From: Bradyrhizobium quebecense
Lineage (GTDB): Bacteria; Pseudomonadota; Alphaproteobacteria; Rhizobiales; Xanthobacteraceae
DNA length: 64,000 nt
NCBI RefSeq assembly: GCF_013373795.3
Contig: NZ_CP088024.1
Coordinates: forward strand, 62,001-126,000
Direction: 5' to 3'
Shown: piece by piece, positions 54,979-64,000 of the stretch
Position numbering within the stretch: position 1 is the stretch's first letter
Layout of the letters: each line of letters starts with the position of its first letter
Position numbers and translations under genes: made by a program
Notes under the pieces: model-generated
Databases searched by the model: none
The model's input: the letters and a program-made list of their open reading frames with translations, nothing else
Told to the model about the DNA's origin: nothing

Positions 54979-56565
54979 GTGACGACGCCCGCCGATCCGC
55001 TTCCCACCGACCTTGCCGCAGCACACGCGATGATCATTGCGCAGCGCGAGCAGCTGACGCTGGCGAAGAGCGAGGTGACCGTCGGCCGGCTGGAGATCGA
55101 GCGGCTGAAGCTGATGCTGGCCAAGGCACGGCGAGAACAGTTCGGGCAATCTTCTGAGCGCGGCAAGCTGCTGGTCGAGCAGCTCGAACTCGCCATCGAG
55201 GATCTTGAAGAGACCCAGGCTGAGCAGGAAACCAAGGCCGAGCTCGCAGCGCCGGAAGCCGCCAAACAGCAGCGCGTGCAAAATCCACGGCCGCCGCGAC
55301 GTCCGTTGCCGGACAATCTGCCGATCGAACGCATCGTCGAACCCGCTCCTTGCGTATGTGGCAAGTGCGGCAGCGAGCGACTGCACAAGCTCGGCGAGGT
55401 GGTATCGAAGACCCTGGAATGTGAGCCGCGGCGCTGGAAGATTATCGAGCATGTCCGCGAAAAGTTCTCCTGCCGGGATTGTGAGGCAATCACCGAGGCG
55501 CCGGCGCCCTCCCATCCGATCCCGCGAGGCTTTGCCGGGCCGAGCCTGCTGGCGATGGTGCTGGTCAACAAGTTCCTGCTGCACCAGCCGTTGAACCGAC
55601 AGAGCAAGACCTATGCCCGCGAAGGGATCGAGATCGACGTCTCGACCCTGGCGGATCGGATCGGCGCCTGCGTGGTCGCACTCGATCCCATCATTGAGGC
55701 GATCCGGATCCACGTCATGAGCGCGGAACGCATCCACGCCGACGATACGACGGTGCCGGTGCTGGCCAAGCTCAAGACGGTTACCGGCCGGATCTGGACC
55801 TACGTTCGCGATGACCGGCCGTTTGGCGGCACGGATCCGCCGGCGGCCCTGTTCTACTACTCACGCAACCGGGCTGGAGAACACCCGCAAAGCCATCTTG
55901 CCGGCTATGTCGGCCTCATGCAGGCCGATGCCTTCGATGGGTATAACCAGCTCTACAAGGCCCAAAGGAAGCCAGCTCCGATCCTTGAAGCGGCCTGTTG
56001 GAGCCACGGCCGCAGAAAGTTCTTCGACCTGGCGAAATCTGGAGAGGCGCCGATTGCCAGCGAGGCCGTGCGACGCATCGATCTCCTGTTCGAGATCGAG
56101 CGCACCATCAACGGCAAAACGCCGGAACAGCGGCTTGCGGTACGTCGTGATAAGTCGAGGCCGATCGTCGCCGATCTCGAAATCTGGATGCGTCAGCAGC
56201 GAACCTTGCTCTCATCAGGCAACGATACTGCAAAGGCGATCAACTACCTGCTCAACCGTTGGGCGGCGTTCACCCGCTTCCTGGACGATGGTCGCGTCTG
56301 CCTCTCGAACAACGCTGCCGAACGAGCGTTACGCGGTGTGGCTGTCGGAAGACGAAATTGGACCTTCGCCGGTTCAGATGCCGGCGGCCATCGCGCCGCC
56401 GCCGTCTATACCCTGATCGAAACCTGCAAGATGAACGACGTTGATCCGCAAGCCTGGCTCGCGGATGTGTTGGCCAGGCTTCCAGATCACCCCGTCAACA
56501 AAGTCGCCGACCTGCTCCCGTGGAATTGGAAGGCGACCCAACAGTCCAGAGCGGCTGCCGCCTGA
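54979..56565 (+). CDS. tnpC: IS66 TnpC transposase
   Basis: This full-length 528-residue TnpC has an N-terminal coiled coil, zinc-binding 'PCVCGKCGSERLHKLGE' and 'FSCRDCEAITEAP', a DDE domain with 'RIHADDTTVPVLAKLKTVTG' and 'MQADAFDGYNQLY', and the C-terminal 'LSNNAAERALRGVAVGRRNW'. It starts with GTG at 54979. It appears intact. Confidence 0.93.
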   Translation: MTTPADPLPTDLAAAHAMIIAQREQLTLAKSEVTVGRLEIERLKLMLAKARREQFGQSSERGKLLVEQLELAIEDLEETQAEQETKAELAAPEAAKQQRVQNPRPPRRPLPDNLPIERIVEPAPCVCGKCGSERLHKLGEVVSKTLECEPRRWKIIEHVREKFSCRDCEAITEAPAPSHPIPRGFAGPSLLAMVLVNKFLLHQPLNRQSKTYAREGIEIDVSTLADRIGACVVALDPIIEAIRIHVMSAERIHADDTTVPVLAKLKTVTGRIWTYVRDDRPFGGTDPPAALFYYSRNRAGEHPQSHLAGYVGLMQADAFDGYNQLYKAQRKPAPILEAACWSHGRRKFFDLAKSGEAPIASEAVRRIDLLFEIERTINGKTPEQRLAVRRDKSRPIVADLEIWMRQQRTLLSSGNDTAKAINYLLNRWAAFTRFLDDGRVCLSNNAAERALRGVAVGRRNWTFAGSDAGGHRAAAVYTLIETCKMNDVDPQAWLADVLARLPDHPVNKVADLLPWNWKATQQSRAAAA

Positions 56566-56720
56566 GCGCCACGGCTGACCGGCGCGCCTGCCCGGGGTGC
56601 TGACCGGATGCGTACAGGTAGTGTGGACGCGAGTGAGCTGGTCCCGCAAATCTGAACAGTGCGATAAGTGGAGTTTCTGCCTGACGGCGGGCAAGATTGA
56701 CCCGCGAATCAGGAGAGACG

Positions 56721-56987
56721 ATGAGCAGACGAGCACGGCGGAACCACACTCCGGCTTTCAAGGCGAAGGTGGCGCTTGCCGCCGTCAAGGGTGACCGCAC
56801 GCTGGCGCAACTAGCGGAGCAGTTCGACGTTCACCCCAATCAGATCACATCGTGGAAGGCCCAGCTCGAAGGCAGCGCTGCCGATGTTTTCGGTCCGGGC
56901 GGCGGGCGTCGGATCGCTGAACCCACCGTCGACGTGAAGTCGCTGCACGCCAAGATCGGCGAGTTGACGCTGGAGAACGATTCCTAA
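56721..56987 (+). pseudogene. IS3-family orfA, 3' truncated
   Basis: The 88 residues 'RRARRNHTPAFKAKVALAAV' and 'LAEQFDVHPNQITSWKAQLE' are an IS3 OrfA with helix-turn-helix and leucine zipper start. It ends 'LTLENDS' where an IS110 fragment begins, so the zipper is cut. The start of the element is near 56620. Confidence 0.8.
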
Positions 56988-57607
56988 GAAACGGCATCGC
57001 CGACGGTCGGCTCCAAGGGCTGGAGAACGAAGCCGAATGCCTTGGCACGCCGATGCAAATTGTTGACCACTCGCGTCCGGTAGCGCGTCTCGTAGGAAGA
57101 GGCCCCGGGATCGACATAGTCCATTCCGTATCGCACAGCATTGTAGAACAGAACTGCGATCTTGCGGGCCGTGGCGGTCACTGCCTTGGCCTTACCGATG
57201 CGCGATGAAAGTCGCCTGTAAAAGGCGCCGAGCGCAGTATCGGTGCGTCCGACGGTGACGGCAGCAAGGCGCAGAAGCGCCGCCGCCCGGCCGCCGGATC
57301 GGCGCGTTCGGGACGAGAGCCTTTTGCCGCCGGAGACCTTGTTGCTCGGCGCCAGTCCTAGCCAGGAGGTAAAATGCTTTGCACTTGGCCACGAGGAGAG
57401 GTCGTCCCCGCATTCAGCGATCAGCTTCAGCGAGAGGTAAGGACCGAGGCCGTCGATCGTGGTGATGTCTTTTCCCAGCAACGCGAACAGCGCCTCGCGG
57501 ACGTCGAAAGCTAGAGCGTTCGCCTGATCGGTCCGATTCCGACGCAGCGAGGCCCGCGGTGCTGGTCCATGGCCACGACCGCGATGGTTGCTCAGTTCCT
57601 TCAACAC
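56984..57607 (-). pseudogene. IS110 transposase, C-terminal fragment
   Basis: The Transposase_20 domain is present ('TTIDGLGPYLSLKLIAECGD', 'SWLGLAPSNKVSGGKRLSSR' and 'IAVLFYNAVRYGMDYVDPGA'). The DEDD domain is missing, cut at the junction with an IS66 tnpC fragment near 57607. Confidence 0.88.
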
Positions 57608-57623
57608 GGCTTCGATCCGGGCG

Positions 57624-58854
57624 TCAGCGTTCGAGCATGTAGTCGATCGCCTTGATGAGCGTCGAGCGGCGGGAGATCCCGTCCTTCACCGCGATCAGAC
57701 GGATCCTCAACGCTTCCATCAGCGGCTTCGTCTCGGCCTGTCGCGTCGCGCGGCGTTCCCCGGCGTCGAGACCGCGGATCCTCTCCTCGATCGCGTAGAC
57801 GGCCGCAATGCGCTCGATGACCTCCGCGGCGAAGGGTGAGTTCGTCGTCTTGTGCACCCTCACGAAGTTGCGGCGCGCGTGAACGAGACAATACGCCAGC
57901 TGGATCTGGCCCGACATCTTCGCATCGCCCGCCAGCGAGGCGTAGGCGGCATAGCCGTCGACTTGCAGCACGCCTTCGAAGCCGGCCAACTGCGCCACGA
58001 TCTCCTTCTTGCCGCGACCACCTGCGAACACGTAGGCGACCGCCGGCGGCGCCGGCCCCTTCCACGCCCGATCGTCCGTCGCGTGCGCCCAGAACTGGCA
58101 GATCCTCGTGCGGCCGCGTCCCGGATCGAGCACTGGCATCGGCGTCTCGTCGCAGAACAGCCGCTCGAAGCCGTGCATAGTCTTCAGTTGCAGATCGTAG
58201 AGGCCCCTGACCAGCCACGCCGCGCTCCCCATCCAGCGCGCCAGCGTCTGACGGTCGACGACGACACCCTGACCCGCCAGGATCTGCGTCTGGCGGTAGA
58301 GCGTCGATTGCCAGGCATATTTGGCCGCGGCGATATGCGCGATCAGCGCCGTCGTCGCCATGCCGCCCTCGACGAGCCGCGCCGGTGCCGGGGCCTGGAC
58401 AATCGCGCCCTCACAGGAGCGGCAGGCGTATTTTGGACGGATCGTGCGGAGCACACGCAGCCACCCGATCGAGCGCTTCGCTGCTCTCCTCGCCGATCCG
58501 ATGCATCTGACCCGTGCAGCACGGGCACCGCGTGGACGCCGGCTCGATCACCCGCTCGATCCGGGGCAGATGCGCCGGCAGTGCGCCGATGTTGCGCCTC
58601 GCTTTGCGCCGCTTCGGTCTCGGCGCGTCCGGTTTGTCGTCATTGGCCGGGAGCTGTGAGCCGGCGGTCGGTTCCAGATCAAACGCGATCTGTTCGGCGC
58701 AGACGATCGCCGAGCGCTCCGATCGTGCGCCGAAGATCAGGCTCTTCAACGTGGCGATCTCTGCGCGCAGATCATCGTTCTCGCCTTCGAAAGCCAACAC
58801 CATCTCGGCAAGAGCTGCAGGGTCACAGGGGAGATCTTCGGGGCGAAGCGCCAT
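57624..58854 (-). pseudogene. tnpC: IS66 tnpC, frameshifted and 3' truncated
   Basis: The N-terminal part (58411-58854) has 'EIATLKSLIFGARSERSAI' and 'STRCPCCTGQMHRIGEESSE'. The rest ('RTIRPKYACRSCEGAIVQAP', 'FCDETPMPVLDPGRGRTRIC', 'GVLQVDGYAAYASLAG') is in another frame after a one-base change near 58440. It ends 'LIKAIDYMLER', lacking the terminal 'NNxxER' region. Confidence 0.87.
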
Positions 58855-58904
58855 ATCGCAGAGCTACACGAACACACTCACAATCGCCAGCAAAACAAGA
58901 CGCG

Positions 58905-59066
58905 TCAGGCAACCTTCGTCGGCCGCTTCGTCACCTTGGGGACCACACGCGACCACTCCGCAAGACCTTCAATCAGCATCGCCAGTTGCGCCCCCGTTAC
59001 CGGCATCGTACCCTCGTGAACAGGTGGCCAGGCGAAGCCCCCATTCTCCAGCCACTTCGTCGCTAG
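58905..59066 (-). pseudogene. tnpB: IS66 tnpB, 3' part, split by IS1380
   Basis: The reading 'TKWLENGGFAWPPVHEGTMP' then 'QLAMLIEGLAEWSRVVPKVT' ends at 58905. The 5' part is at 61623-61821. The gene is interrupted by the IS1380 element at a CTAG target. Confidence 0.85.
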
Positions 59067-59223
59067 CCCGATCTATTCACGAGAGCACGGTCGTTCTTGA
59101 CGTCTGACGGGGGCTGGCGGCTGGCGTGGGTGACCGTCCGGCCTTTTGTCACCGGGTTCTACATCAAGCTGTTTTGTACGCGTTGGAGGAGTGGGGCGGG
59201 TGAGCGGGCGCAGGCCCGGTCGG

Positions 59224-60567
59224 TTACGGGCCGAGCGGGAGCAGCGCGCCGGGCAAGCTGCGGAAGAGGTCGGCTTCGGGGCATGCCGCGGCGAACGCAA
59301 GGCGAATGCGGCTCGCGGTTTCGACGACCCGGGCTGCGATTTTCAAGAGACGAAGACGCAGCGTCGCGAACTCGGCAGTGGCCAATTCGCGGACTTTGGG
59401 AATGGCGCCGCGCACGGTAAGCATCAACCAATAAGCGGCGGTGTGGAGAACGAGACGGACCTGGTTGGCGAGCGCCGAACGGCAACTGGTGCGATCGGAG
59501 GCGAGCTGCGTCTTATGCAGCTTGATCAGATTTTCGGCTTGGCCGCGCGCGCAATACAGGCTGTCGTAGATCCACTCGGCCGAGCCGACATCGAGGCTGG
59601 TGACGACGAAGCGGATGTCGAGGCCGAGCATCGTCGCCTCAATACGGGCGACGGTGCGCCGTTCGCGATCCCAGGACTTTGCCTTGTGGCGCGTCTCGGT
59701 ATAGCCGCGCAGAACAGCTAGGTTCTCGATGGCGCGTCGGGTGCGGATATCGTCGGCGACCTCGTCGACTTTTCTGGCGAGAGGCTTGGTACCGGACAGA
59801 CCGAAGATGTAGTCGATGCCGTTGTTCTCGCACCACGTCATCGCCTCCGGCCGAGCATAGTGCCCGTCGCCTCGGAACGTAATTCGCGTCTTGTGCCACC
59901 GCGTCCGGATATGCCGTATCAGGCGGCGCAGATGGGCACGCACCTCGACGCCGCCCGGCGTCTTGCCGGGCCGCAGCACGACCGCCACGGGCCGGCTCTT
60001 CTCCGTGTCGTAGACGTGGATCGGCAGGAAGCAGCGTTCGTCATAATGAGCGTTGAACAGCGAGAGCTGCTGATGGCCGTGGACGACATCGCAGGTATCA
60101 TCGATGTCGAGCGTGACGGATACCGGCTCGCGCGGGTAGCTATCCATCCATGCGTCGACCAAAGTGTAGGTCAGTCGGATCACGTCGCGCAGACGCGGAG
60201 CATTCTCCAGGCGCGACAGCGTCGGTTGGGAACACAGATCGCGACCGCTGTCCGGCAGCCGTCCGCAGGCCAGCTTGAATGCGGGATCGGACCGCAGATG
60301 ATCGAGGTCGTCGGCGTCCTCGTAGCCGCAGCAGATCGCGAACATGCGCGCGCGGAACATATCGACAAGGCTGTGCACGACCCGCGTCGGATCGCGCCGA
60401 TCCGGGAACACCCGGGCCAAATTGTCGGCCAAACCGAGACGCCGCTCGGCCATCGCCAGAAGCATCACGCCCCCATTCGAGGTTAGGCGTCCACCATCGA
60501 AGGCAGCTGTGACTTTCTTGGCGTGAACGGCTGGAAACGAGAAGGGCAGAATCGTATCATCGGTCAT
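59224..60567 (-). CDS. IS1380 transposase
   Basis: This complete 447-residue DDE transposase begins 'MTDDTILPFSFPAVHAKKVT'. It contains 'VSVTLDIDDTCDVVHGHQQL' with the first catalytic Asp, 'TFRGDGHYARPEAMTWCENN' with the second, and the distal 'YCARGQAENLIKLHKTQL' with the Glu. A near-identical C-terminal fragment is at 33297-33710. I use the Met at 60567; the frame runs on antisense to the IS5-like element but is not coding there. Confidence 0.93.
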   Translation of the reverse strand: MTDDTILPFSFPAVHAKKVTAAFDGGRLTSNGGVMLLAMAERRLGLADNLARVFPDRRDPTRVVHSLVDMFRARMFAICCGYEDADDLDHLRSDPAFKLACGRLPDSGRDLCSQPTLSRLENAPRLRDVIRLTYTLVDAWMDSYPREPVSVTLDIDDTCDVVHGHQQLSLFNAHYDERCFLPIHVYDTEKSRPVAVVLRPGKTPGGVEVRAHLRRLIRHIRTRWHKTRITFRGDGHYARPEAMTWCENNGIDYIFGLSGTKPLARKVDEVADDIRTRRAIENLAVLRGYTETRHKAKSWDRERRTVARIEATMLGLDIRFVVTSLDVGSAEWIYDSLYCARGQAENLIKLHKTQLASDRTSCRSALANQVRLVLHTAAYWLMLTVRGAIPKVRELATAEFATLRLRLLKIAARVVETASRIRLAFAAACPEADLFRSLPGALLPLGP

Positions 60568-60662
60568 GGCGGGCGTGCGTTCGCGGTTGAGGTGATGGGG
60601 TTGGCTTCGCAACCGAATCCTACGCCGCATCAGCGCTTTACACCACGCTCGCCAGCCTCTCA

Positions 60663-61594
60663 GAGTCTGACTCAAAATTGCATTTCTGTTTTTATCGCTG
60701 CGATGCGCCTTGTCATGAGTTGGACAGAGGCGAGGAAGAGCCAGGCAGTTGCGCTTTCGATGGTTCGCTCGAAGTCCTTGGCCAATCTGCGGTTGCGGCC
60801 GAGCCAGGCGAAGGTTCGTTCGACCACCCAGCGGCGCGGAAGCACCTCGAAGCCCTGTGCGGCATCGGAGCGCTTGATGATCTCGACAGTCCACCGGCCG
60901 ATCTTTACCAGCACCGCCTTGAGCTTTTCGCCGGCATAGCCGCCATCGGCAAAAATATGGCGCAGCCAGGGGAAGCGGTAGCGAATGCTGCACAGGACAT
61001 CCGGCGCGCCATCGCGATCCTGGACGTCGGCAGCGTGAACGATCGCTCCGACCAGGAGCCCTTGGGTGTCGGTGACGATGTGCCGCTTTCGACCCTTGAT
61101 CTTCTTTCCCGCGTCGTAGCCGCGAGGGCCGCCACTTTCCGTGGTCTTGACCGATTGGCTGTCGATCACGCCGGCCGTCGGCGAGGCCTCCCGGCCGATC
61201 GCCTCGCGCGCCAGCATCAGGAGTGCGTGGTTGATCGATTGCCACAATCCGCTGTCGCGCCATTGGTAGAAATAGTACTGCACCGTGGTCATTGGTGGAA
61301 ACAGAGTGGGCGGCAGCATGCGCCACGGCAACCCGCCGCGCAGCAGATAGAGCACTGCCTCGACGATGTCGCGATAGCTCCATTTCGGGCGCCGCCCGCG
61401 CTTGGCCCGCACAGGAAGCAACCTCTCCAGCACGCCCCATTCCGCATCCGTCAAGTCGCTTGGCAAACGCAGCTCCTCTCGGGCAAACTGTGCCCGGGTG
61501 ATATCAGTCCACATTCTCGATCCCTTTGATGCTTCGCAACACCAATGGAACCAGAACTCGCTGATATCACTCAACTTATTTTTCGGTCGGACAC
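60663..61594 (-). mobile_element. IS5-like element, 932 bp, copy 2
   Basis: It has the same ends and length as copy 1 (52157-53088). Flanks are TCA on the left and TAA on the right, so a clean duplication is not seen. It lies in the upstream non-coding part of the IS1380. Confidence 0.9.
60672..61514 (-). CDS. IS5-family transposase, copy 2
   Basis: The 280-residue protein matches the copy at 52166-53008, with the same DDE landmarks ('VIDSQSVKTTESGG', 'FADGGYAGEKLK', 'WVVERTFAWLGRN'). It is intact. Confidence 0.93.
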   Translation of the reverse strand: MWTDITRAQFAREELRLPSDLTDAEWGVLERLLPVRAKRGRRPKWSYRDIVEAVLYLLRGGLPWRMLPPTLFPPMTTVQYYFYQWRDSGLWQSINHALLMLAREAIGREASPTAGVIDSQSVKTTESGGPRGYDAGKKIKGRKRHIVTDTQGLLVGAIVHAADVQDRDGAPDVLCSIRYRFPWLRHIFADGGYAGEKLKAVLVKIGRWTVEIIKRSDAAQGFEVLPRRWVVERTFAWLGRNRRLAKDFERTIESATAWLFLASVQLMTRRIAAIKTEMQF

Positions 61595-61622
61595 TAAGGC
61601 GCCCTCTCGCGAATAAGACGGG

Positions 61623-61821
61623 CTAGAACCATTCCCGAGCCGTCAAAAACCAGTAACTTCAAACGATCCGATCGCTTCGATCGGAAGACATAAACGTCAC
61701 CGCTGTAGGGCTTGCCGCCCAATCCCTCCGCTACCAGCGCGACAAGGCCATGAACGCCTTTACGAAAGTCAATCGGCTGCGTCGCGACGAACACACGGAC
61801 CATTGGACCGAAAGAGATCAT
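61623..61821 (-). pseudogene. tnpB: IS66 tnpB, 5' part, split by IS1380
   Basis: The first 66 residues ('VRVFVATQPIDFRKGVHGLV', 'DVYVFRSKRSDRLKLLVFDG') end 'SGMVLA' at the IS1380 target site. The 3' part lies at 58905-59066. Confidence 0.9.
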
Positions 61822-62240
61822 CGCGTCGATCTCACCGCCGCCAGCACGCGCTCCAGCGTCGCAGTGTCGACGCGGACAGGCACGCGCACCGTCGCGCCCG
61901 CGATCATCACCTCGATCCGCTCGGCCGGCCCCGTCAGAACATGCGCCTTATCGATCGCGTTCGGCTGCGCCTCGACGGCGGCGTCGAGCCTGACTTGCAC
62001 GAACTGCGGCGCTTCGCTCGACGCGAGCCGCGCCTGGCGCCGCCACACACTGAGCAGTCCCCGGTTCACCCCGTTGCGTCGAGCCACCTCGGAAATGCTC
62101 GTCTCCGGATCGGCGCTCTCGGCCACGATCCGCGCCTTCTCCGCATCGCTCCAACTGCGCCGTCGCCTTTCCCCTGTGATCACCTCGATCCGTTGATAGG
62201 AGGCGGCATCATGCCTGTCTTGATGTCTGTCTTGATGCAT
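61818..62240 (-). CDS. tnpA: IS66 TnpA
   Basis: This 140-residue protein has a helix-turn-helix 'ISEVARRNGVNRGLLSVWRR' (about 54-73). It overlaps tnpB by 4 bases. Its element runs leftward to 57624 with two nested insertions. 62241-62436 is non-coding and should contain the IS66 end. Confidence 0.87.
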   Translation of the reverse strand: MHQDRHQDRHDAASYQRIEVITGERRRRSWSDAEKARIVAESADPETSISEVARRNGVNRGLLSVWRRQARLASSEAPQFVQVRLDAAVEAQPNAIDKAHVLTGPAERIEVMIAGATVRVPVRVDTATLERVLAAVRSTR

Positions 62241-62436
62241 GGAACGAGCGTCCCTCGCGTTGTCAAATCCACGCGCGAGTCTCGCTCATCCCGTCCACTG
62301 TGAGCGTCACGAGAGGATCACGGGTGCCAGGGCTTGACTTGCGCGGAATGCTCTGGATAGCGCGGTCGGGATGATTGACGCCGCCGGCGCGCGGTGATGG
62401 GTTGATCCCGGTTCGGAGCGGGCAACGGGGATCAGA

Positions 62437-62874
62437 ATGACCAGCGAGTCGCAGCTGCGCGAGAAGCTTCGGAAGATCGAGGCGTTGTTCGTGGGGGCCG
62501 GAACTGCTGGTGAGCGCCTTGCAGCGGAAGCCGCGCTGCAGCGGGTGCGGGCCCGGGTCGAGGAACTTGCTCGCCACGATCCACCGATCGAACAGCAATT
62601 CTCACTTCCCGACCAGTGGTCTCGGCACCTGTTTCTGGCGCTTTGCCGCCGATATGGGCTGCGGCCGTTTCGTTATCGCCGACAGCGACGTAACACGGTG
62701 ATGGTCCGTGCGTCACGGGGCTTCGTTGATAGAGTCCTGCTGCCCGAGTTCACCGAGCTGGAGGGTGCTCTGCAAGTGTATCTGCACGAGGTAACGCTGC
62801 GCGTGATCCGCGAAGAGATCTACGACGACGCCAGCGATGCGCAGGAAGTTCCCGACGCCGTGCCGTCGAACTGA
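62437..62874 (+). CDS. DUF2786-like hypothetical protein
   Basis: This 145-residue protein starts 'LREKLRKIEALFVGAGTAGE', the helical DUF2786-type beginning. It continues with a basic segment 'RYGLRPFRYRRQRRNTVMV' and an acidic end. Function is unknown. It lies between two IS66 elements and ends right at the stop of the next tnpC, so it may be a passenger gene. Confidence 0.6.
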   Translation: MTSESQLREKLRKIEALFVGAGTAGERLAAEAALQRVRARVEELARHDPPIEQQFSLPDQWSRHLFLALCRRYGLRPFRYRRQRRNTVMVRASRGFVDRVLLPEFTELEGALQVYLHEVTLRVIREEIYDDASDAQEVPDAVPSN

Positions 62875-64000
62875 TCAAGCGGCGAGCTTTGGCTCCGAAC
62901 CATCGCGCTCGGCTTTCCAATTCCACGGCAGCAGCGTGTTCAGCTGATTGATCTTGGTACGTCCGGAGACGATGCGCTCGAGAACATCAGTAAGATAGTG
63001 CCGTGGGTCGATGTCGTGAAGCTTTGCGGAGTTGATGAGTGATGCGAGAGTGGCCCAGGTTTCGGCGCCGCCCTCACTGCCTGCGAACAGATAGTTTTTC
63101 TTTCCCAGCCCGATCGGCTTGATGCTGCGTTCGACCGTATTGCTGTCGATCTCGATGCGCCCATCATCGATGAATCGCGTCAGGCCATCCCAATGGTTGA
63201 GGGTGTAGCGGATCGCCTTGCCAAGGCCGGATTTCTTTGAGACTTCCAGCAGTCGCGCCTCGAGCCAGGGCTTGAAGTCCTCGATCAGCGGTCTGGTGTC
63301 GGATTGTCGCACCGCAGCTCGCTGCGTCGCCGGCAAACCGCGAATGCGATCCTCAATGGCGTAGAACATCGCGATCCGCTGCAGCGCTTCCGCGGCAATC
63401 GGCGATTTCGTCGCGATGTGGACGTCCCAGAACTTCCGCCGCGCATGCGCGAAGCAGAACGCCAGTTGCACCAGACGGCCGCCGTTTTTAATCAGCCCCT
63501 TGTACCCGGCGTAGCCGTCGACCTGCAGGATGCCGTCGTAGTCTCCAAACAGCTGCCTGGCGCGGATTGCCTTGCGATCCTCGGCGAACACGTAGACTAC
63601 TGCCGGCGGCGCCGGGCCGCCCCACGGGCGGTCGTCGGTGGCGATCGCCCAGAACTGGCAGACTTTGGTTCTGCCACGGCCGGGATCGAGAACTGGCAGC
63701 GGCGTCTCGTCGGCAAACAGCCGCGGGTAGGACATCACTGCGCGGCGCAACAGCGCGTGAAGCGGCTTCAGCCACCAGGCGACGCGGCCCATCCACGAGG
63801 CCAGCGTTTGCCGGTCGAGCGTGATGCCTTGGGCGGCAAACATCTGTTCCTGGCGATACAGCGGCAGCTGGTAGCCGTATTTCATCACCGCGACGTGGGC
63901 CAGCAAGGCTTCCGTCACCATTCCACCGTCGATCGCCTGGGCCGGCGCGGGTGCCTGCAGAACACCCTGGCGGCATCCCCGGCAGCCGTACCGTGGACGC
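62875..64000 (-). CDS. tnpC: IS66 TnpC transposase, runs off the window
   Basis: The C-terminal 375 residues of a TnpC are visible, from 'RPRYGCRGCRQGVLQAPAPA' at the window edge through the DDE landmarks ('FADETPLPVLDPGRGRTKVC', 'GILQVDGYAGYKGLIKNG') to 'NTVERSIKPIGLGKKNYLFA' and the stop at 62875. The N-terminus lies beyond 64000. No lesion is seen. Confidence 0.92.
   Translation of the reverse strand, partial: RPRYGCRGCRQGVLQAPAPAQAIDGGMVTEALLAHVAVMKYGYQLPLYRQEQMFAAQGITLDRQTLASWMGRVAWWLKPLHALLRRAVMSYPRLFADETPLPVLDPGRGRTKVCQFWAIATDDRPWGGPAPPAVVYVFAEDRKAIRARQLFGDYDGILQVDGYAGYKGLIKNGGRLVQLAFCFAHARRKFWDVHIATKSPIAAEALQRIAMFYAIEDRIRGLPATQRAAVRQSDTRPLIEDFKPWLEARLLEVSKKSGLGKAIRYTLNHWDGLTRFIDDGRIEIDSNTVERSIKPIGLGKKNYLFAGSEGGAETWATLASLINSAKLHDIDPRHYLTDVLERIVSGRTKINQLNTLLPWNWKAERDGSEPKLAA

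Larger units (their letters stand above)
50650..56616 (+). mobile_element. IS66 element carrying nested insertions
   Basis: tnpA, a split tnpB and a full tnpC belong to one IS66-family element. tnpB is interrupted at 51194/54741 by recombinase cassette 2, which is itself interrupted by a 932-bp IS5-like element. Removing both insertions restores a 115-residue TnpB in frame. The right end is placed tentatively at GGATGCGTAC (56607-56616); the left end is upstream of 50650. Confidence 0.8.
59067..61622 (-). mobile_element. IS1380-family element with a nested IS5-like insertion
   Basis: The ends CCCGATCTATTCACGAGAG and, inverted, CCCGTCTTATTCGCGAGAG lie inside CTAG duplications (59063-59066 and 61623-61626). 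Without the 932-bp IS5-like insertion the element is about 1.62 kb, normal for IS1380. It sits inside tnpB of an IS66 element. Confidence 0.88.

Noticed and set aside
59224..61440. A 738-codon minus-strand frame covering IS1380 and part of the IS5-like element
   Set aside because: Only the first 447 residues counted back from 59224 are the IS1380 transposase. The rest is an out-of-frame reading of the IS5 transposase.
1..64000. CRISPR arrays, tRNA and rRNA genes
   Set aside because: No regularly spaced short repeats, tRNA-like cloverleaf or rRNA sequence was recognised by eye.

Overview
The window looks like part of a GC-rich alphaproteobacterial plasmid, probably from Rhizobiales (Bradyrhizobiaceae-like; genus inferred only). 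The evidence is a repABC replication/partition operon, divergent from a traI-trb quorum-sensing/mating-pore operon, plus a Ti-type traAFBH / oriT / traCDG DNA-processing block. This is the Ti/rhizobial plasmid backbone. No rRNA, tRNA, CRISPR array or ordinary metabolic operon was seen.

Layout. 1-3.8 kb: a plasmid-borne scpB, a frameshifted DUF1403 gene, a tyrosine recombinase with a lox-like 12-7-12 palindrome in front, and a vapBC-type toxin-antitoxin pair. 4.1-8.6 kb: repA, repB and repC on the minus strand, with a 14-bp palindrome (parS candidate) between repA and repB and a counter-transcribed RNA (promoter, about 55 nt, terminator) between repB and repC. 9.0-15.4 kb: traI, trbB, C, D, E, J, K, then a deletion that fuses the 5' end of trbL to the 3' part of a decayed trbI, so trbF, trbG and trbH are gone. 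15.4-22.5 kb: insertion-sequence debris, a three-ORF serine-recombinase cassette lying between two truncated istB genes, an IS21, a frameshifted IS256 and an orphan vapC. 22.5-30.3 kb: traH, B, F, A, oriT, traC, D, G. 30.3-33.3 kb: a deleted thermonuclease gene, a WGR protein, a ribbon-helix-helix regulator and a truncated PHB-depolymerase-like esterase.

34.9-38.3 kb carries virD2, virD1, virC1 and virC2 homologues of the Agrobacterium T-DNA relaxosome, with an 11/12 vir-box match in the divergent promoter. VirD2 has a 78-residue tandem duplication that repeats a basic, nuclear-localisation-like stretch. At 48.0-50.3 kb, beyond an IS cluster, lie a VirE2-like (T-strand coat protein) remnant and a 385-residue unknown protein ending in an alternating-arginine tail like the VirB/D4 secretion signal. 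No virB, virD4, virA or virG is present in the window, so any channel for these proteins would have to be elsewhere.

38.3-64 kb is a dense, nested IS graveyard (IS66, IS256, IS5, IS3, IS110/IS1111, IS1380). The most striking part is an IS66 whose tnpB is split at an exact codon by a 2.6-kb serine-recombinase cassette, itself split by a 932-bp IS5-like element. A second fragment of the same cassette is flanked by the same tnpB target, and a related cassette sits at a conserved istB position. I propose these as a family of site-specific 'transposon-gene-targeting' serine-recombinase elements with a conserved three-ORF, +1-overlapping layout.

Several genes (DUF1403, one IS256, the VirE2-like gene) are broken by a single missing base in a homopolymer. 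Sequencing error should be excluded before calling them pseudogenes.
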